A stretch of DNA of 64,000 bases from an uncultured Commensalibacter sp. (GCA_945266285.1 CALYOP010000008.1:62001-126000), one strand, 5' to 3'; shown: positions 1-9,853, counted from the first letter of the stretch. The notes: generated by a model not told the origin, from the sequence alone. Translations and numbers: made by a program.

Positions 1-1205
1 AGTAAGGTATGATTTATTGTACCTAATTTAGTTCTGGCGACAATTATAACCGGCAATCCTAAGAAAATCATCAAATCTGCCATTTGTTGATTCTGTGCAA
101 TCGGAACCATACATCCCCCTGCTCCTTCAACAACTATGATGTTATTTTCCAAGAATTCAGGTAAAGCGATATTATCAATATCTAATGTTTGATTTTCTTT
201 TTGTGCTGCATTCTCCGGCGATAAAGATGCTTCTAAAAGAATAGCCGGTGGAATGATTTGATCTTTATCAACAGATGTTAGATCGTAAATCGTTTTACTA
301 TCTCCTTGATCACAGCCTAATCCCGTTTGAATTGGTTTCCAATAATGGGATGACCATGCTTTTACAAGGCAAGCAGAGATAAATGTTTTTCCAACATCTG
401 TATCCGTTCCGGTTATAAACACACCATTTAGCCGAGATCGTTGATAAAACCCATAAGCAACATGATAAGTTACAGAATTGTATTTCTGATCAAATTGATG
501 AATAAGCCGACGCATTGTTCCTGCATTTAAAGGATAGCTATTTTGCCTTGGCGTTTTTGCTCCAATTTCATGGAATTCTTTTAAAAAAGATTTTCCGTCT
601 TTTATAGGGCAGACAATAAATTCTTCTTCCCACCGTCCATATCCAATTTTAGGCCAGTAATTTTGAAGCGCTTTTATTGATGGATATTTTTGCAAAGAAC
701 AAGGCTTTTTCTGATCTGCATAGATATGTTGCCATTCAATAAAAGATTGATCGGATAATGTACTACAAATCAAAATGCCGCCTGCTCTAAGACACTGCAC
801 AAGATTGGTTAAGGCCTTTGGGAGACATTCAAACCACTGAAATGTCATACTTGAAACAATAAGATCAAATTGCTCAGAACATTGAAATAACTCACCATCC
901 ACAATTTCAAATCTTATTTTTTGGGATGAAGCAGAAAAATGCTTTTGCGCCCGTTTGACCATTTCTGGGGCAATATCAGTAATTAAAAATTCTGCGTTAG
1001 GGAACAGCTTGACTAAATGGCGTGTCAATAATCCTGTTCCACATCCAATTTCTAAGATACGAATCGGAGTTTTTTGCTTTTCATAAATATGCACAACACG
1101 ATCAATCAAACGTTGTGCAACGATTTTTTGAACAAAAGCATTACGTTCGTAATGTTCGGCTTTATTAAATGATTCTTTTATTTTTTCCTTTAACTTATTC
1201 GTCAT
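1..1205 (-). CDS. bioC-bioD: BioC-BioD fusion: malonyl-ACP O-methyltransferase plus dethiobiotin synthetase (3' end outside window)
   Basis: One uninterrupted frame runs from an ATG at 1205 to the left edge (401 codons seen). Residues 1 to about 250 are a class I SAM methyltransferase with motif I LEIGCGTG at 51-58, as in BioC, which methylates malonyl-ACP to start pimelate synthesis. At 266-274 comes GTDTDVGKT, the BioD P-loop, followed by BioD-like VVEGAGG and VARTKLGTINHTL segments. BioD closes the ureido ring of dethiobiotin using ATP and CO2. I translated across the junction (positions 361-540) and found no stop or frame change. A BioH-like esterase and bioF lie directly upstream on the same strand, so an early and a late step of the pathway share one polypeptide. 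About 70 BioD residues are probably missing off the edge. Confidence 0.88.
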   Translation of the reverse strand, partial: MTNKLKEKIKESFNKAEHYERNAFVQKIVAQRLIDRVVHIYEKQKTPIRILEIGCGTGLLTRHLVKLFPNAEFLITDIAPEMVKRAQKHFSASSQKIRFEIVDGELFQCSEQFDLIVSSMTFQWFECLPKALTNLVQCLRAGGILICSTLSDQSFIEWQHIYADQKKPCSLQKYPSIKALQNYWPKIGYGRWEEEFIVCPIKDGKSFLKEFHEIGAKTPRQNSYPLNAGTMRRLIHQFDQKYNSVTYHVAYGFYQRSRLNGVFITGTDTDVGKTFISACLVKAWSSHYWKPIQTGLGCDQGDSKTIYDLTSVDKDQIIPPAILLEASLSPENAAQKENQTLDIDNIALPEFLENNIIVVEGAGGCMVPIAQNQQMADLMIFLGLPVIIVARTKLGTINHTL

Positions 1206-1206
1206 T

Positions 1207-1869
1207 TCATTTCAGTAATTTTAATATTGAAACACAATTATTAATTTGCGTATGTGGTAAAAGATGTGTTAAATCGTTAAACCAATGAATATCAATATTT
1301 TTAAAAGAATCTTTTGTCATTTCTATATTAACAATAGGATCATTATTCGAAGCAATCACGGTCAATTTTGATTTCATTGCCTGAATTTTATCCAAAAAAT
1401 TACTGGTTTTTAGCCACTCCAATCCTTGCTGTAAACGCTCAAGATTCCAATCATCAGGAATAACAGGATTTTCTTCTCCACATTGTTGATAAAAATCAGA
1501 AAGAACTTTCTTTGGCTTATTTGCTAAACGCTTTTGCATCTGCTCAAGAACACGATCCGCAACACCATTAGAAAAATCGGTTTGTTGTGTAAAACATGCA
1601 AAGCTATTTATAGCTACATAACGGCGAAAACTATTGGGGAAATATTCTAATAAATAAAATAAACCCAAGGAATGGCCCACAGCTACATAATCTGAAGTAT
1701 CAACATTTTTTTGTAACTTTAAAGAAGGAATCGTTGTTTTCAGCGGATCATGCGTAAAAAACCCTAGATCTACTGTTGTTATGTAGCAATCGAGCATTCT
1801 ACTTTTTAAAGGTTTCCAAAAAGACGGCGAATAACCCCAGCCATGTACAAAAACGAAATGTTGATTCAT
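1207..1869 (-). CDS. bioH: BioH-like pimeloyl-ACP methyl ester carboxylesterase
   Basis: A 220-residue alpha/beta hydrolase. Visible features are the oxyanion-hole region HGWG at 9-12, the nucleophile elbow GHSLG with Ser67, an acid Asp177 in NNDPIV, and a catalytic His, most likely His202 in THLLPH. BioH removes the methyl group that BioC adds, releasing pimeloyl-ACP for BioF. The start overlaps the bioF stop by 4 bp (ATGA), and the BioC-BioD start follows 1 bp after its own stop, so translation is probably coupled. The BioH role is inferred from fold, size and position; other esterases (BioG, BioK types) fill this step in other bacteria, and sequence alone does not tell them apart here. Confidence 0.75.
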   Translation of the reverse strand: MNQHFVFVHGWGYSPSFWKPLKSRMLDCYITTVDLGFFTHDPLKTTIPSLKLQKNVDTSDYVAVGHSLGLFYLLEYFPNSFRRYVAINSFACFTQQTDFSNGVADRVLEQMQKRLANKPKKVLSDFYQQCGEENPVIPDDWNLERLQQGLEWLKTSNFLDKIQAMKSKLTVIASNNDPIVNIEMTKDSFKNIDIHWFNDLTHLLPHTQINNCVSILKLLK

Positions 1870-3047
1870 GAATCTTGTATTAAACCTCGTATTTTGTAAA
1901 AACTATTCAACATTTGATCAATATTTTCTTTGGAATGTGCTGCACTAATCGTCAATCGCAAGCGACTTTGATTAGGTGATACAGTGGGTGGACGAATAGG
2001 CATTACCCATATCCCATCATCAGCTAATAATTTAGCCGCCTGAATGGCTTTATTCGCATCCTTTACAATAACTGGGATGATTTGTGTATTGCTTCCACCG
2101 ACATCAATAGACCATTCTTGCATCTTGTTTCGAACATAATCTGATTGTTCCAATACAAATTGTCTGGCTTTATCCAGTTGTGGCATCAATTCTAAAGCCT
2201 TTGCGATACATCCTATAACCGCAGGAGGCAAAGCAGTCGTATGGATAAAACCTGAGCAATAATTAATTAGCCATTGGCATAAAGCTCTTGATCCTGCGAC
2301 ATATGCGCCAAAGCTCCCCCAACCTTTGCTAAAGGTTCCTAATGTTAAATCCGCATAAGCGGGAGCTAATCCTTTCCCATATTTTCCAAAAACCCCGGAA
2401 GCATGAGCATCATCAAGATATAAAAAACACTGCCATTGATTTGCCAATTCTCGAAGAACTTCAAGATCGGAACGATCTCCATCCATGCTGAATATGGTTT
2501 CGGTAACGATCATTCGGCTGCCTTGAACTTCGGCATAGCGTTTCAAACATTCTGACAAATGATTCATATCGCAATGTCGATAACGGATCTGTCTGACCTG
2601 CCCTGCTTTACATCCATAATGTAAACTTGCATGATTTAAGCGATCCGTGAAAACCAAAACTGGTTTTGGTAATTGTTCTATAAGGCAAGCTAAAATGGCA
2701 ACATTGGCTTGCCAACCTGAATCAAAAATTAAAGCAGATTCTGTGCCTAAAAAATCGGCAAGCGATTTTTCAATTTCAGGATAAAAACTATAATTACCAG
2801 TAATTAAACGAGATGCAGTACTGCTATTCCCATATTGCTCAATCCATTGTTGCGATTGAATTTTTAACAGCGGATTTTGAGATAAACCTAGATAATCATT
2901 ACTAGAAAAATTGATAAAATGTTTCCCATTACATTCCATTATCATACCGGATCCTGGCACGACAGGTTGTAAATCCCGATAAATGTTTTTTGAAATACGG
3001 TCTTTTAAAGCTTTTTGAAAAAAAGAATCAAATGTTTTCATTATCAT
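1866..3047 (-). CDS. bioF: 8-amino-7-oxononanoate synthase
   Basis: A 393-residue PLP enzyme of the alpha-oxoamine synthase family that condenses pimeloyl-ACP with L-alanine. The PLP lysine is K241 in GTFSKGWG; the cofactor-binding Asp212 and His215 lie in LDDAHASG; SSNDYLGL at 48-55 is typical of BioF. Length is normal. It is the first gene of the minus-strand bio operon and is divergent from bioA. ATG codons at 3047 and 3041 are both possible starts; neither has a strong Shine-Dalgarno. Confidence 0.93.
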   Translation of the reverse strand: MIMKTFDSFFQKALKDRISKNIYRDLQPVVPGSGMIMECNGKHFINFSSNDYLGLSQNPLLKIQSQQWIEQYGNSSTASRLITGNYSFYPEIEKSLADFLGTESALIFDSGWQANVAILACLIEQLPKPVLVFTDRLNHASLHYGCKAGQVRQIRYRHCDMNHLSECLKRYAEVQGSRMIVTETIFSMDGDRSDLEVLRELANQWQCFLYLDDAHASGVFGKYGKGLAPAYADLTLGTFSKGWGSFGAYVAGSRALCQWLINYCSGFIHTTALPPAVIGCIAKALELMPQLDKARQFVLEQSDYVRNKMQEWSIDVGGSNTQIIPVIVKDANKAIQAAKLLADDGIWVMPIRPPTVSPNQSRLRLTISAAHSKENIDQMLNSFYKIRGLIQDS

Positions 3048-3109
3048 TTATCATTAACAAATAATTTTTAGTTTTAATAGAAGTAGTAAAACGATCCAAT
3101 TGAGGTTTT
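3048..3109. promoter_or_regulatory. Divergent bioF / bioA intergenic region
   Basis: These 62 bp separate the two divergent biotin transcription units and must carry at least part of both promoters. The sequence is very AT-rich. A GAGG Shine-Dalgarno lies about 6 nt before the bioA ATG. I looked for the two-arm BirA operator known from enterobacteria (TTGTAAACC and its inverse) and do not see it. Confidence 0.4.
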
Positions 3110-4360
3110 ATGTCACAATCAGGTTTAAATCATATATGGCTACCTTATACACAAATGAAAACATCAACACCCCCGTTAAAGGTTAGCCATACTAAGGGCA
3201 GTCATATTTACCTTTGTGATGGGCGTGTATTAATCGATGGCATTGCTTCTTGGTGGACGGCATGCCACGGTTATAATCATCCTTATATACAACAAGCAGC
3301 ACAGAAACAGCTTGCACTTATGCCACATGTCATGTTCGGAGGATTAGTTCATGAACCAGCCTTGAAGCTTGCTGAACGATTAAGCAATTTATTACCGGGT
3401 GATCTTGAACGTGTTTTCTTTACCGATTCAGGATCAGTTGCCGTTGAAGTAGCCATGAAAATGGCGATGCAATATTGGATCAATCAAAATAATCGCAAAA
3501 AAACAAAATTATTGGCTTTTCAGGGTGGATACCATGGAGATACGCTCGCAACGATGTCTGTTTGTGATCCCGAAGAGGGTATGCATCATTTATTTTCTGG
3601 TATTTTGCCTGAAAATTATGTTGTTCCTTTACCAACCAATCATCTAGCTTGTCAGAATTTCGAAAATTTCCTTGAACATCACCACCAAGAAATTGCAGCT
3701 ATTTTAATTGAACCCCTGGTTCAAGGTGCGGGTGGGATGCTTTTTCATGACCCTGAATTATTGATTTATCTTAGAAAACAGGCTGACCGTTTTTCAATCC
3801 TTTTAATATTTGATGAAATATTTACGGGTTTTGGCAGAACTGGAAGTCTATTTGCCTGTCAGCAAGCAAATGTTACACCGGACATCATCACTTTATCAAA
3901 GGCTTTAACAGGCGGAACCATGGCTTTGGCTGCCACGGTCGCTCGACATCATGTATTTGAAAAATTCCTATCTGATAATGCAGAACATGCGCTCATGCAT
4001 GGCCCTACTTTTATGGCTAATCCATTGGCCTGTGCTTGCGCTAATGCTTCTCTCGACCTTTTCGAACAAACGCCATATGAAGAAAAAGTTAAGAACATTG
4101 AAATTCAATTAAAGGAGTCGTTAAATCCCTGTCGTAATTTCCATAATGTAAAAGATGTTCGCGTCAAAGGTGGAATTGGTGTCGTCGAACTTAATTCTAT
4201 TGATCACCTTGACGATCTTAAACAGCTTTTATTACAGCAAAACGTTTGGATAAGACCTTTTAGAAATATTGTGTATTTAACCCCAGCCTTCACTATTTCT
4301 CAAGAAGAGCTAAGCCAACTAACACAAGCTATTGTAAAGGTCTTATATAAAGATCATTAA
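3110..4360 (+). CDS. bioA: Adenosylmethionine-8-amino-7-oxononanoate aminotransferase
   Basis: A 416-residue class III aminotransferase that makes 7,8-diaminononanoate, using SAM as amino donor. The PLP lysine is K264 in TLSKALTGG and the cofactor Asp235 is in IFDEIFTGFGRTG. The N-terminal IWLPYTQM and the SWWTACHGYNHP segment (48-57) are BioA hallmarks that separate it from other class III aminotransferases. It stands alone on the plus strand, divergent from bioF. With BioC/D, BioH and BioF it covers the pathway up to dethiobiotin; bioB is not in the window. Confidence 0.95.
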   Translation: MSQSGLNHIWLPYTQMKTSTPPLKVSHTKGSHIYLCDGRVLIDGIASWWTACHGYNHPYIQQAAQKQLALMPHVMFGGLVHEPALKLAERLSNLLPGDLERVFFTDSGSVAVEVAMKMAMQYWINQNNRKKTKLLAFQGGYHGDTLATMSVCDPEEGMHHLFSGILPENYVVPLPTNHLACQNFENFLEHHHQEIAAILIEPLVQGAGGMLFHDPELLIYLRKQADRFSILLIFDEIFTGFGRTGSLFACQQANVTPDIITLSKALTGGTMALAATVARHHVFEKFLSDNAEHALMHGPTFMANPLACACANASLDLFEQTPYEEKVKNIEIQLKESLNPCRNFHNVKDVRVKGGIGVVELNSIDHLDDLKQLLLQQNVWIRPFRNIVYLTPAFTISQEELSQLTQAIVKVLYKDH

Positions 4361-4366
4361 CATAGT

Positions 4367-4382
4367 TCTTATTGCAATAAGA
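4367..4382. terminator. Short palindrome between convergent genes
   Basis: A perfect 16-bp palindrome (TCTTATTGCAATAAGA) lies just after bioA and at the stop of the convergent lipoprotein gene. It could fold as a 6-bp stem with a 4-nt loop, followed on the plus strand by TTATTTG. The stem is short and AT-rich, so terminator function is only possible. Confidence 0.3.
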
Positions 4383-5015
4383 TTATTTGTTTTTAGCTTT
4401 CTCTTTTTCGTCCTTTGGTGCTTCTTTCTGATTCATTTTATTTTTAATCGAATCTAATTTCGAATATGGAACGGTACTGACTACCCCATCTGGACTAATT
4501 ACAGTATTTGTTCCATCACCATTCGGAACAATAATAGGTTGGGATTGCCCTTTTTCCATATATTTATTGGCATTATCTTCAATATGATCGGGTAATCCCC
4601 CTTCAGAGAAGTTGGTTACACCTTCTTTGATTTGCTTGCTCGCTCCTGCTGCAATAGCTGCATTATCCGGGAAATCTGATGAAACATTAAGTCCTACTTT
4701 GTCATGTGATGATGTACTTACATCTGCACCTGCTGCACGACCATAATCCGATAATGAAAACCCTTTTTCATCATTTGCGACTTGGCTAAGCGTCGGTAAA
4801 GCTGGCGGTCGCGAAGGCCATATATTCTCGCCTTGCGGTAAAATAGGTGTAGAAGCAACAACCACATTACCACGTACCCGCTGCATTGTTTCAGAATTGC
4901 CTGTTGGTGCTTCAGGATTTGCACCTGGCAACGTTACCGTATCATCAATAAACTTACCAAACCCGGAGCAACCACTGAGCAGTAACACCGTTGCTAACAG
5001 AGCATAGCTCCGCAT
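4383..5015 (-). CDS. Predicted lipoprotein of unknown function
   Basis: I chose the ATG at 5015 because GGAGG sits 6 nt upstream; an in-frame ATG at 5027 precedes that site. The 210-residue product starts MRSYALLATVLLLSGC, a lipoprotein signal peptide with lipobox LSGC, then a low-complexity, Pro/Asn-rich extended region and a very charged Lys/Glu C terminus. I do not recognise a domain. Small alphaproteobacterial outer-membrane lipoproteins such as the BamF-like family came to mind, but the sequence does not clearly match. It lies downstream of pgsA on the same strand after about 70 bp. Confidence 0.75.
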   Translation of the reverse strand: MRSYALLATVLLLSGCSGFGKFIDDTVTLPGANPEAPTGNSETMQRVRGNVVVASTPILPQGENIWPSRPPALPTLSQVANDEKGFSLSDYGRAAGADVSTSSHDKVGLNVSSDFPDNAAIAAGASKQIKEGVTNFSEGGLPDHIEDNANKYMEKGQSQPIIVPNGDGTNTVISPDGVVSTVPYSKLDSIKNKMNQKEAPKDEKEKAKNK

Positions 5016-5085
5016 TATAGCCTCCATCTATGAAATGATCTTGTTACGCACTCTGCCCTTTAGTTAAAAAAATCTCAAGAGCAAG

Positions 5086-5682
5086 TTAAGATGTTAATGA
5101 TTTAGAGTCTGAAGATTGACTAATATGTCGCAAACTCGCATGAACATATCCCCACCCCGTTATAACCGTCAGCAATCCTGCAATCCAAAGCAAAATTGAT
5201 CCTATCAAACTCATAGGAAACCAAGAAATATGTAACAAAATTGCTGATGTATCCCCTGCCAATAAAAAACCTATAGCTAACATTTGAAGTGTTGTTTTCC
5301 ATTTTGCCAAATGTGTCACCGGTAAACTGATTTTATAAGAAGCAAAATACTCGCGTAAACCACTCACCAAAATTTCACGGGAAAGGATAATAATTGCCGG
5401 TATAATAGATGCATATGGCAAACGATCATATCCGGCCATTACCATAAGCACCGCACCAACAAGTAGTTTATCTGCAATTGGGTCAAACATTCTTCCAAAA
5501 TTGGAAAGTTGTGCCCATGCACGTGCCAGTTTGCCATCCAGATAATCCGTAATTCCGGCTACATAAAATAGCAAGCACGCTATAAAATCCGTTAATGGGG
5601 TATGAATCATTACAAGTATAACCAAAATGGGAATAATAACGATTCGTGAAAGAGTTAGCAGGTTGGGTATATCAGTGATCAT
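5086..5682 (-). CDS. pgsA: CDP-diacylglycerol--glycerol-3-phosphate 3-phosphatidyltransferase
   Basis: A 198-residue integral membrane enzyme with several hydrophobic helices. It carries the complete CDP-alcohol phosphotransferase motif D-x2-DG-x2-AR-x8-G-x3-D-x3-D, seen as DYLDGKLAR followed by GRMFDPIAD. It makes phosphatidylglycerophosphate, the first committed step to phosphatidylglycerol and cardiolipin. NLLTLSRI near the N terminus and the length are typical of PgsA rather than the phosphatidylserine or cardiolipin synthases of the same superfamily. It sits downstream of uvrC, a common alphaproteobacterial arrangement. Confidence 0.92.
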   Translation of the reverse strand: MITDIPNLLTLSRIVIIPILVILVMIHTPLTDFIACLLFYVAGITDYLDGKLARAWAQLSNFGRMFDPIADKLLVGAVLMVMAGYDRLPYASIIPAIIILSREILVSGLREYFASYKISLPVTHLAKWKTTLQMLAIGFLLAGDTSAILLHISWFPMSLIGSILLWIAGLLTVITGWGYVHASLRHISQSSDSKSLTS

Positions 5683-5779
5683 AGTTTATTAAACTAAGCA
5701 TAATCTTTTTTGAAAAGACAGGATTCTTTAACATCTATAGTTATTAATATGAAAAAGAAACAGAAATTCCCATAATATC

Positions 5780-7711
5780 TCAATTTTCTTTATCAATCCA
5801 GTCTGGGCGGAAATGCCCATAGATCGTAAATGCCAGCGATCGGCTAATACCCGCTACGGATGTAAGCTCCTTTAAACCAGCATCTTTAACTGCTCGTGCG
5901 GATCCAAAATGATTTAAAAGAATGCGCTTTCTTGCTCCACCAATACCAGGAATTTCATCTAATTCTGATTTTACTAATGTTTTTGCACGACCGGATCGAT
6001 GAGTCGTAATAGCAAATCGATGCGATTCATCACGTAACCGTTGTAAGTAATATAGAACTGGATCACGTTCCGGTAATTGAAATGGTGGTTGATCATCTGT
6101 ATGAAACCATTCCCGGCCAGCATTGCGATCTCTGCCTTTAGCAATCGCAACCAATTTTACGCCTGTGACCTGAAGTTCATCTAATACAGATTTAACGGCT
6201 GAAAATTGTCCTGCACCACCATCAATTAATAAAATATCTGGCCAGTTTCGTTCATTTTCTGGAAGTTGTAATGTTTTTGCAAAACGCCTTTCCAATACCT
6301 CTCGCATCATGCCAAAATCATCGCCAGGTGTAATTGCAGATTTAATGCCAAATTTACGATAAGCAGAACGAATAAATCCCTCTGGTCCTGCAACAACCAT
6401 AACACCATATGGATGGGTTCCCATAATATGACTATTATCATAAATCTCGATTCGTTCTGGTGTTTTTGATAATTTGAATAATTTACCTACATCTTTTAAT
6501 AATTTTCTCTGGCTGCTACTTTCGGCCATATGGCGTTCTAAAGCTTCTTTTGCATTTAACGTTGCATGATCAACAACCTCTTTTTTCTCACCTTTTTGTG
6601 GACAAAAAAGTTTGACTTTATGTTCAGATCTTAAGCTCAAAGCTTCGTTTAGAACCTTACTTTCTGGTAAATTACAATTTAACAAAATTTGTCCCGGTGG
6701 AACCTTATTCTCGTAAAACTGTCCCAAAAATGCAGTAACAATATCTTCGGCTGTTTCCTCATCCGCTTGTGATGGGAAAAAAGCACGGTTTCCGTTATTT
6801 CTACCATTCCGGATAAAAAATACCTGAATACAACACTGACCACCTGCTTGATAAATTGCAACAACATCCGCATCTCCAACCGAAGCAGGATTAGCAATCC
6901 CTGTTTTTTGCACATAAGCAAATCCACGTATACGATCACGAATCATTGCTGCTCGTTCAAAATCCAAACGTTCTGCAGCTGCTTCCATTTCAACGGCTAA
7001 TTGTTGTTGGATATCAAAATTCTGACCTGACAGAAACTGCTGAGCTTGTTTTGCAAGTTCTGCATATTCTTCTTTGGAAATTCGATCATCACAGGGACCA
7101 GAACAGCGTTTAATTTGATAAAGCAAACAAGGACGGCTACGTGATTCTAATTCTGCATCAGTACAAGTCCGAAGCAAAAATGTGCGCTGTATTAATTCTA
7201 AGGTTTGATTCACTGCCCATACGGAAGCGAAAGGTCCCCAATAAAGATTCTTTTTATCAACTTTTCCGCGATGCTTATCAATCCTAGGCCAATCTCCCGT
7301 TGTCATTGTAAGCCACGGATAAGTTTTATCGTCACGCAACAGAATATTAAATTTAGGCTTAAAATGCCGAATTAAATTTGCTTCTAACAACAAAGCTTCA
7401 GCTTCAGTATAGGTGATAATGATTTCCATCGAAGTTGTTTCAGAAACCATTCGCCGTATACGATCAGCTAGTCCACTAAGACGCGTATAAGAGGTCACCC
7501 GTTTTTTTAAAGATTTTGCTTTTCCAACATATAAGACTTCTCCCTTAGTGTTCAGCATACGATAAACACCAGGCGATCCCGGAATCGACTTAAGTGCATG
7601 CTTTATCGCTGGCACACCTTTTAACGATTCGGATGTTTCAGGATTCGGATTTTGACCTTTGCGCATAAGTTCTTCTTTGTTTTCTAAGTCTTGTATGACT
7701 TCATCCACCAA
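5780..7711 (-). CDS. uvrC: UvrABC system protein C, excision nuclease
   Basis: A protein of about 640 residues. It has an N-terminal GIY-YIG nuclease domain (PGVYRML...[14 protein letters not shown]), a cysteine cluster C-x7-C-x3-C in the middle, a UVR/UvrB-binding helix pair near 240-265, the RNase H-like C-terminal nuclease ([15 protein letters not shown]), and two helix-hairpin-helix motifs at the end ([19 protein letters not shown]). It makes both incisions in nucleotide excision repair. The longest frame begins with TTG at 7711 followed by GTG at 7708; an ATG at 7666 is an alternative, and none has a strong Shine-Dalgarno, so the start is uncertain. Confidence 0.95.
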   Translation of the reverse strand: MVDEVIQDLENKEELMRKGQNPNPETSESLKGVPAIKHALKSIPGSPGVYRMLNTKGEVLYVGKAKSLKKRVTSYTRLSGLADRIRRMVSETTSMEIIITYTEAEALLLEANLIRHFKPKFNILLRDDKTYPWLTMTTGDWPRIDKHRGKVDKKNLYWGPFASVWAVNQTLELIQRTFLLRTCTDAELESRSRPCLLYQIKRCSGPCDDRISKEEYAELAKQAQQFLSGQNFDIQQQLAVEMEAAAERLDFERAAMIRDRIRGFAYVQKTGIANPASVGDADVVAIYQAGGQCCIQVFFIRNGRNNGNRAFFPSQADEETAEDIVTAFLGQFYENKVPPGQILLNCNLPESKVLNEALSLRSEHKVKLFCPQKGEKKEVVDHATLNAKEALERHMAESSSQRKLLKDVGKLFKLSKTPERIEIYDNSHIMGTHPYGVMVVAGPEGFIRSAYRKFGIKSAITPGDDFGMMREVLERRFAKTLQLPENERNWPDILLIDGGAGQFSAVKSVLDELQVTGVKLVAIAKGRDRNAGREWFHTDDQPPFQLPERDPVLYYLQRLRDESHRFAITTHRSGRAKTLVKSELDEIPGIGGARKRILLNHFGSARAVKDAGLKELTSVAGISRSLAFTIYGHFRPDWIDKEN

Positions 7712-8295
7712 GCTTGTGGATAACTCTGTGGAACATCATTTTATATCAGGCTATAAAAGGCAGTTTACTGGGGACTATTTAATTTTGCCTAAAAAAACGG
7801 CATCTCACATAACATGTTGAATTTATTATATATTTTTATAATTATATTTGTTACAAATTGTTCACAAAACTCCTTTCAGATAAAGATTCTCTTGTCAAGA
7901 CTATAAGTGGACAAAAATCTTCCGTAAATTTTTTTTAGATTAATTTTTGCTTAAAATCGTTACTATGATTCCCTTAGATTGTTACTTATACAGTGATTAA
8001 AACTATTTCTACGCAAAATATTCGTGTTATTAAATTAACGGATGTGACATTATTTTAAATGGCATTAAATTTTAATTGATATGGGGAATCGATTTACATA
8101 ATTCAATCTCAATTGAAACTTTATATCGGCATTTTAAAATCGATAAATTGATTCCTCCTTACAATGAGCTAAACAACCGCATTCATTAATTTTATGTTCA
8201 TGCTTTTTATTAATGTGATTTGATTGGTAAGCCTTGTCGAATTTTAAATTATCAGGTTAATAACAACTCAATAATTCTATTGGAAAGTTAATTCG
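7712..8295. other. 584-bp AT-rich gap between uvrC and the ExoIII-type gene
   Basis: Divergent spacer holding the upstream regions of uvrC and of the exonuclease gene. I find no frame longer than about 25 codons with a plausible start, no strong hairpin and no RNA gene. A sequence matching the DnaA box consensus lies at 7715-7723 but is expected about once in a window this size. Confidence 0.6.
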
Positions 8296-9111
8296 TTGCG
8301 TATTATTAGTTGGAACATTAATTCGGTAAGGTTACGTTTAGCTTCTTTAAAAAAGCTTATAGAAACAGTTAATCCTGATATAATTTGTTTACAGGAAACC
8401 AAAGTTATTAATGAGCTTTTCCCAGAAGAAGCCATTAAAGACATGGGATATCCTTTTCTACGCTTTAAAGGCATGAAAGGATATAATGGTGTTGCTATCC
8501 TTTCACGTATCCCTTTGCATATAAATGATTTATCAAGAAATTGGTGTGAAAAAGAAGATTGTCGTCATTTAGCACTTCAATTTACGCAGTATAATAAGAC
8601 TTTTACGCTGCATAATTTTTATATACCCGCGGGTGGTGATGAACCAGATCCCGATATTAATCCTAAATTTGCACACAAATTACAATTTTTGGATGAAGTT
8701 ACTCATTGGTTCGAAAATCAATCTGACCCCTATTCGATTTTGGTTGGTGATTTTAATATTGCTCCCCTTGAACATGATGTTTGGAGCCATAAACAACTTT
8801 TAAAAATTGTAAGTCATACGCCAATAGAATGTGAAAAACTAATCAAATGGCAAAATACGAAATTTGTTGATGCGATGCGGATTATAATTCCACCTACAGA
8901 GAAATTATATACTTGGTGGTCTTATAGGAATAAAGATTGGCAAAAAAGCAATAGAGGTCGCAGATTAGACCATTTATGGATCACGCCCGATCTAAAAAAT
9001 TATTTAAAAGACATTTCCGTATACAAAGCTGCTCGGAATTGGGAACAACCTTCAGATCATGTCCCAATAATTCTGGACCTTGTGGATCCAGAATTAAAAG
9101 AACATTGTTAA
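8296..9111 (+). CDS. xthA: Exodeoxyribonuclease III / AP endonuclease
   Basis: A 271-residue exonuclease-endonuclease-phosphatase fold enzyme. Motifs in order: SWNINSVR (6-13), LQETKV with the metal-binding Glu, LVGDFNIAP with Asp and Asn, RRLDHLW and SDHVPI with the catalytic His. It acts at abasic sites in base-excision repair. The start is TTG: an in-frame stop (8272-8274) leaves no earlier ATG or GTG, and the conserved RIISWN begins at once. A weak GGAAAG lies about 9 nt upstream. The long AT-rich spacer before it may contribute to regulation. Confidence 0.92.
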   Translation: MRIISWNINSVRLRLASLKKLIETVNPDIICLQETKVINELFPEEAIKDMGYPFLRFKGMKGYNGVAILSRIPLHINDLSRNWCEKEDCRHLALQFTQYNKTFTLHNFYIPAGGDEPDPDINPKFAHKLQFLDEVTHWFENQSDPYSILVGDFNIAPLEHDVWSHKQLLKIVSHTPIECEKLIKWQNTKFVDAMRIIIPPTEKLYTWWSYRNKDWQKSNRGRRLDHLWITPDLKNYLKDISVYKAARNWEQPSDHVPIILDLVDPELKEHC

Positions 9112-9121
9112 TATAATCAAA

Positions 9122-9853
9122 TTAATAATTATTGTCAGATACCGAATGCTTACGACCTTGTGGATCAAGTCGATATCCGCCACCTTCCGTAACCAACAAA
9201 GTCACATTTGTTGGATCGGGCTCAATTTTTTGTCTTAACCGATAAATATGCGTTTCTAATGTATGGGTTGTAACCGCAGAGTTATAACCCCAAACCTCGT
9301 TCAAAAGCACTTGACGAGGAACGGACCGCATACCGGAGCGATAAAGAAATTTTAAAATTGCAGCTTCTTTCTCGGTTAAACGAATTCGCCGGTTCTTATC
9401 ATTTTCCTGCAAAAGCTTTGCTGATGGACGAAATACATAAGGACCAATAGTAAACACAGCGTCTTCACTATTTTCAAAAATCCGCATTTGCGCTCTTAAA
9501 CGTGCAAGCAATTCGGCAATTCTAAAGGGTTTAGATACATAATCATTACCGCCTGCATCTAATCCACGGACGACATCTGCTTCATCATCAGAACCGGTAA
9601 GCATGATGATAGGTGTTCTGCACCCTTCACGACGTAACAAGCTACAAAGCTCACAACCATCACCATCAGGAAGCATCACATCTAAAATGATCGCATCATA
9701 ATGTTCTTTTGATCCCAATATCTTTTCTTTTGCTGCAGCAACAGTACCAACGCCCACAACATGGAACTCGCTATCCACCTGAAGCTGTTCAGTTAAGGTT
9801 TGGATTAACTTTGGATCATCATCAACCACTAATACAGGGTGTGCTCCTGCCAT
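9122..9853 (-). CDS. OmpR/PhoB-family response regulator without an adjacent kinase
   Basis: A 243-residue transcription regulator. The receiver domain covers 5-125, with acidic pocket DDD at 11-13, phospho-acceptor Asp58 in IILDVMLPDGDG and Lys108 in VSKPF. A winged-helix DNA-binding domain follows at about 135-235, with the recognition region LETHIYRLRQKIEPDP. No histidine kinase gene lies on either side, so its partner must be elsewhere. The regulon cannot be read from the sequence. It is convergent with the exonuclease gene, and the next gene, an antiporter, is divergent. Confidence 0.9.
   Translation of the reverse strand: MAGAHPVLVVDDDPKLIQTLTEQLQVDSEFHVVGVGTVAAAKEKILGSKEHYDAIILDVMLPDGDGCELCSLLRREGCRTPIIMLTGSDDEADVVRGLDAGGNDYVSKPFRIAELLARLRAQMRIFENSEDAVFTIGPYVFRPSAKLLQENDKNRRIRLTEKEAAILKFLYRSGMRSVPRQVLLNEVWGYNSAVTTHTLETHIYRLRQKIEPDPTNVTLLVTEGGGYRLDPQGRKHSVSDNNY

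Noticed and set aside
3048..3109. BirA-type bio operator
   Set aside because: The two-arm TTGTAAACC inverted repeat of the known enterobacterial operator is not present in the spacer.
7715..7723. Perfect DnaA-box match (TGTGGATAA) near uvrC, and another (TTATCCACA) at 39315-39323, as signs of a replication origin
   Set aside because: Each is a single box; at this base composition about one match per window is expected by chance. No box cluster, AT-rich unwinding repeat or origin-linked gene is nearby.
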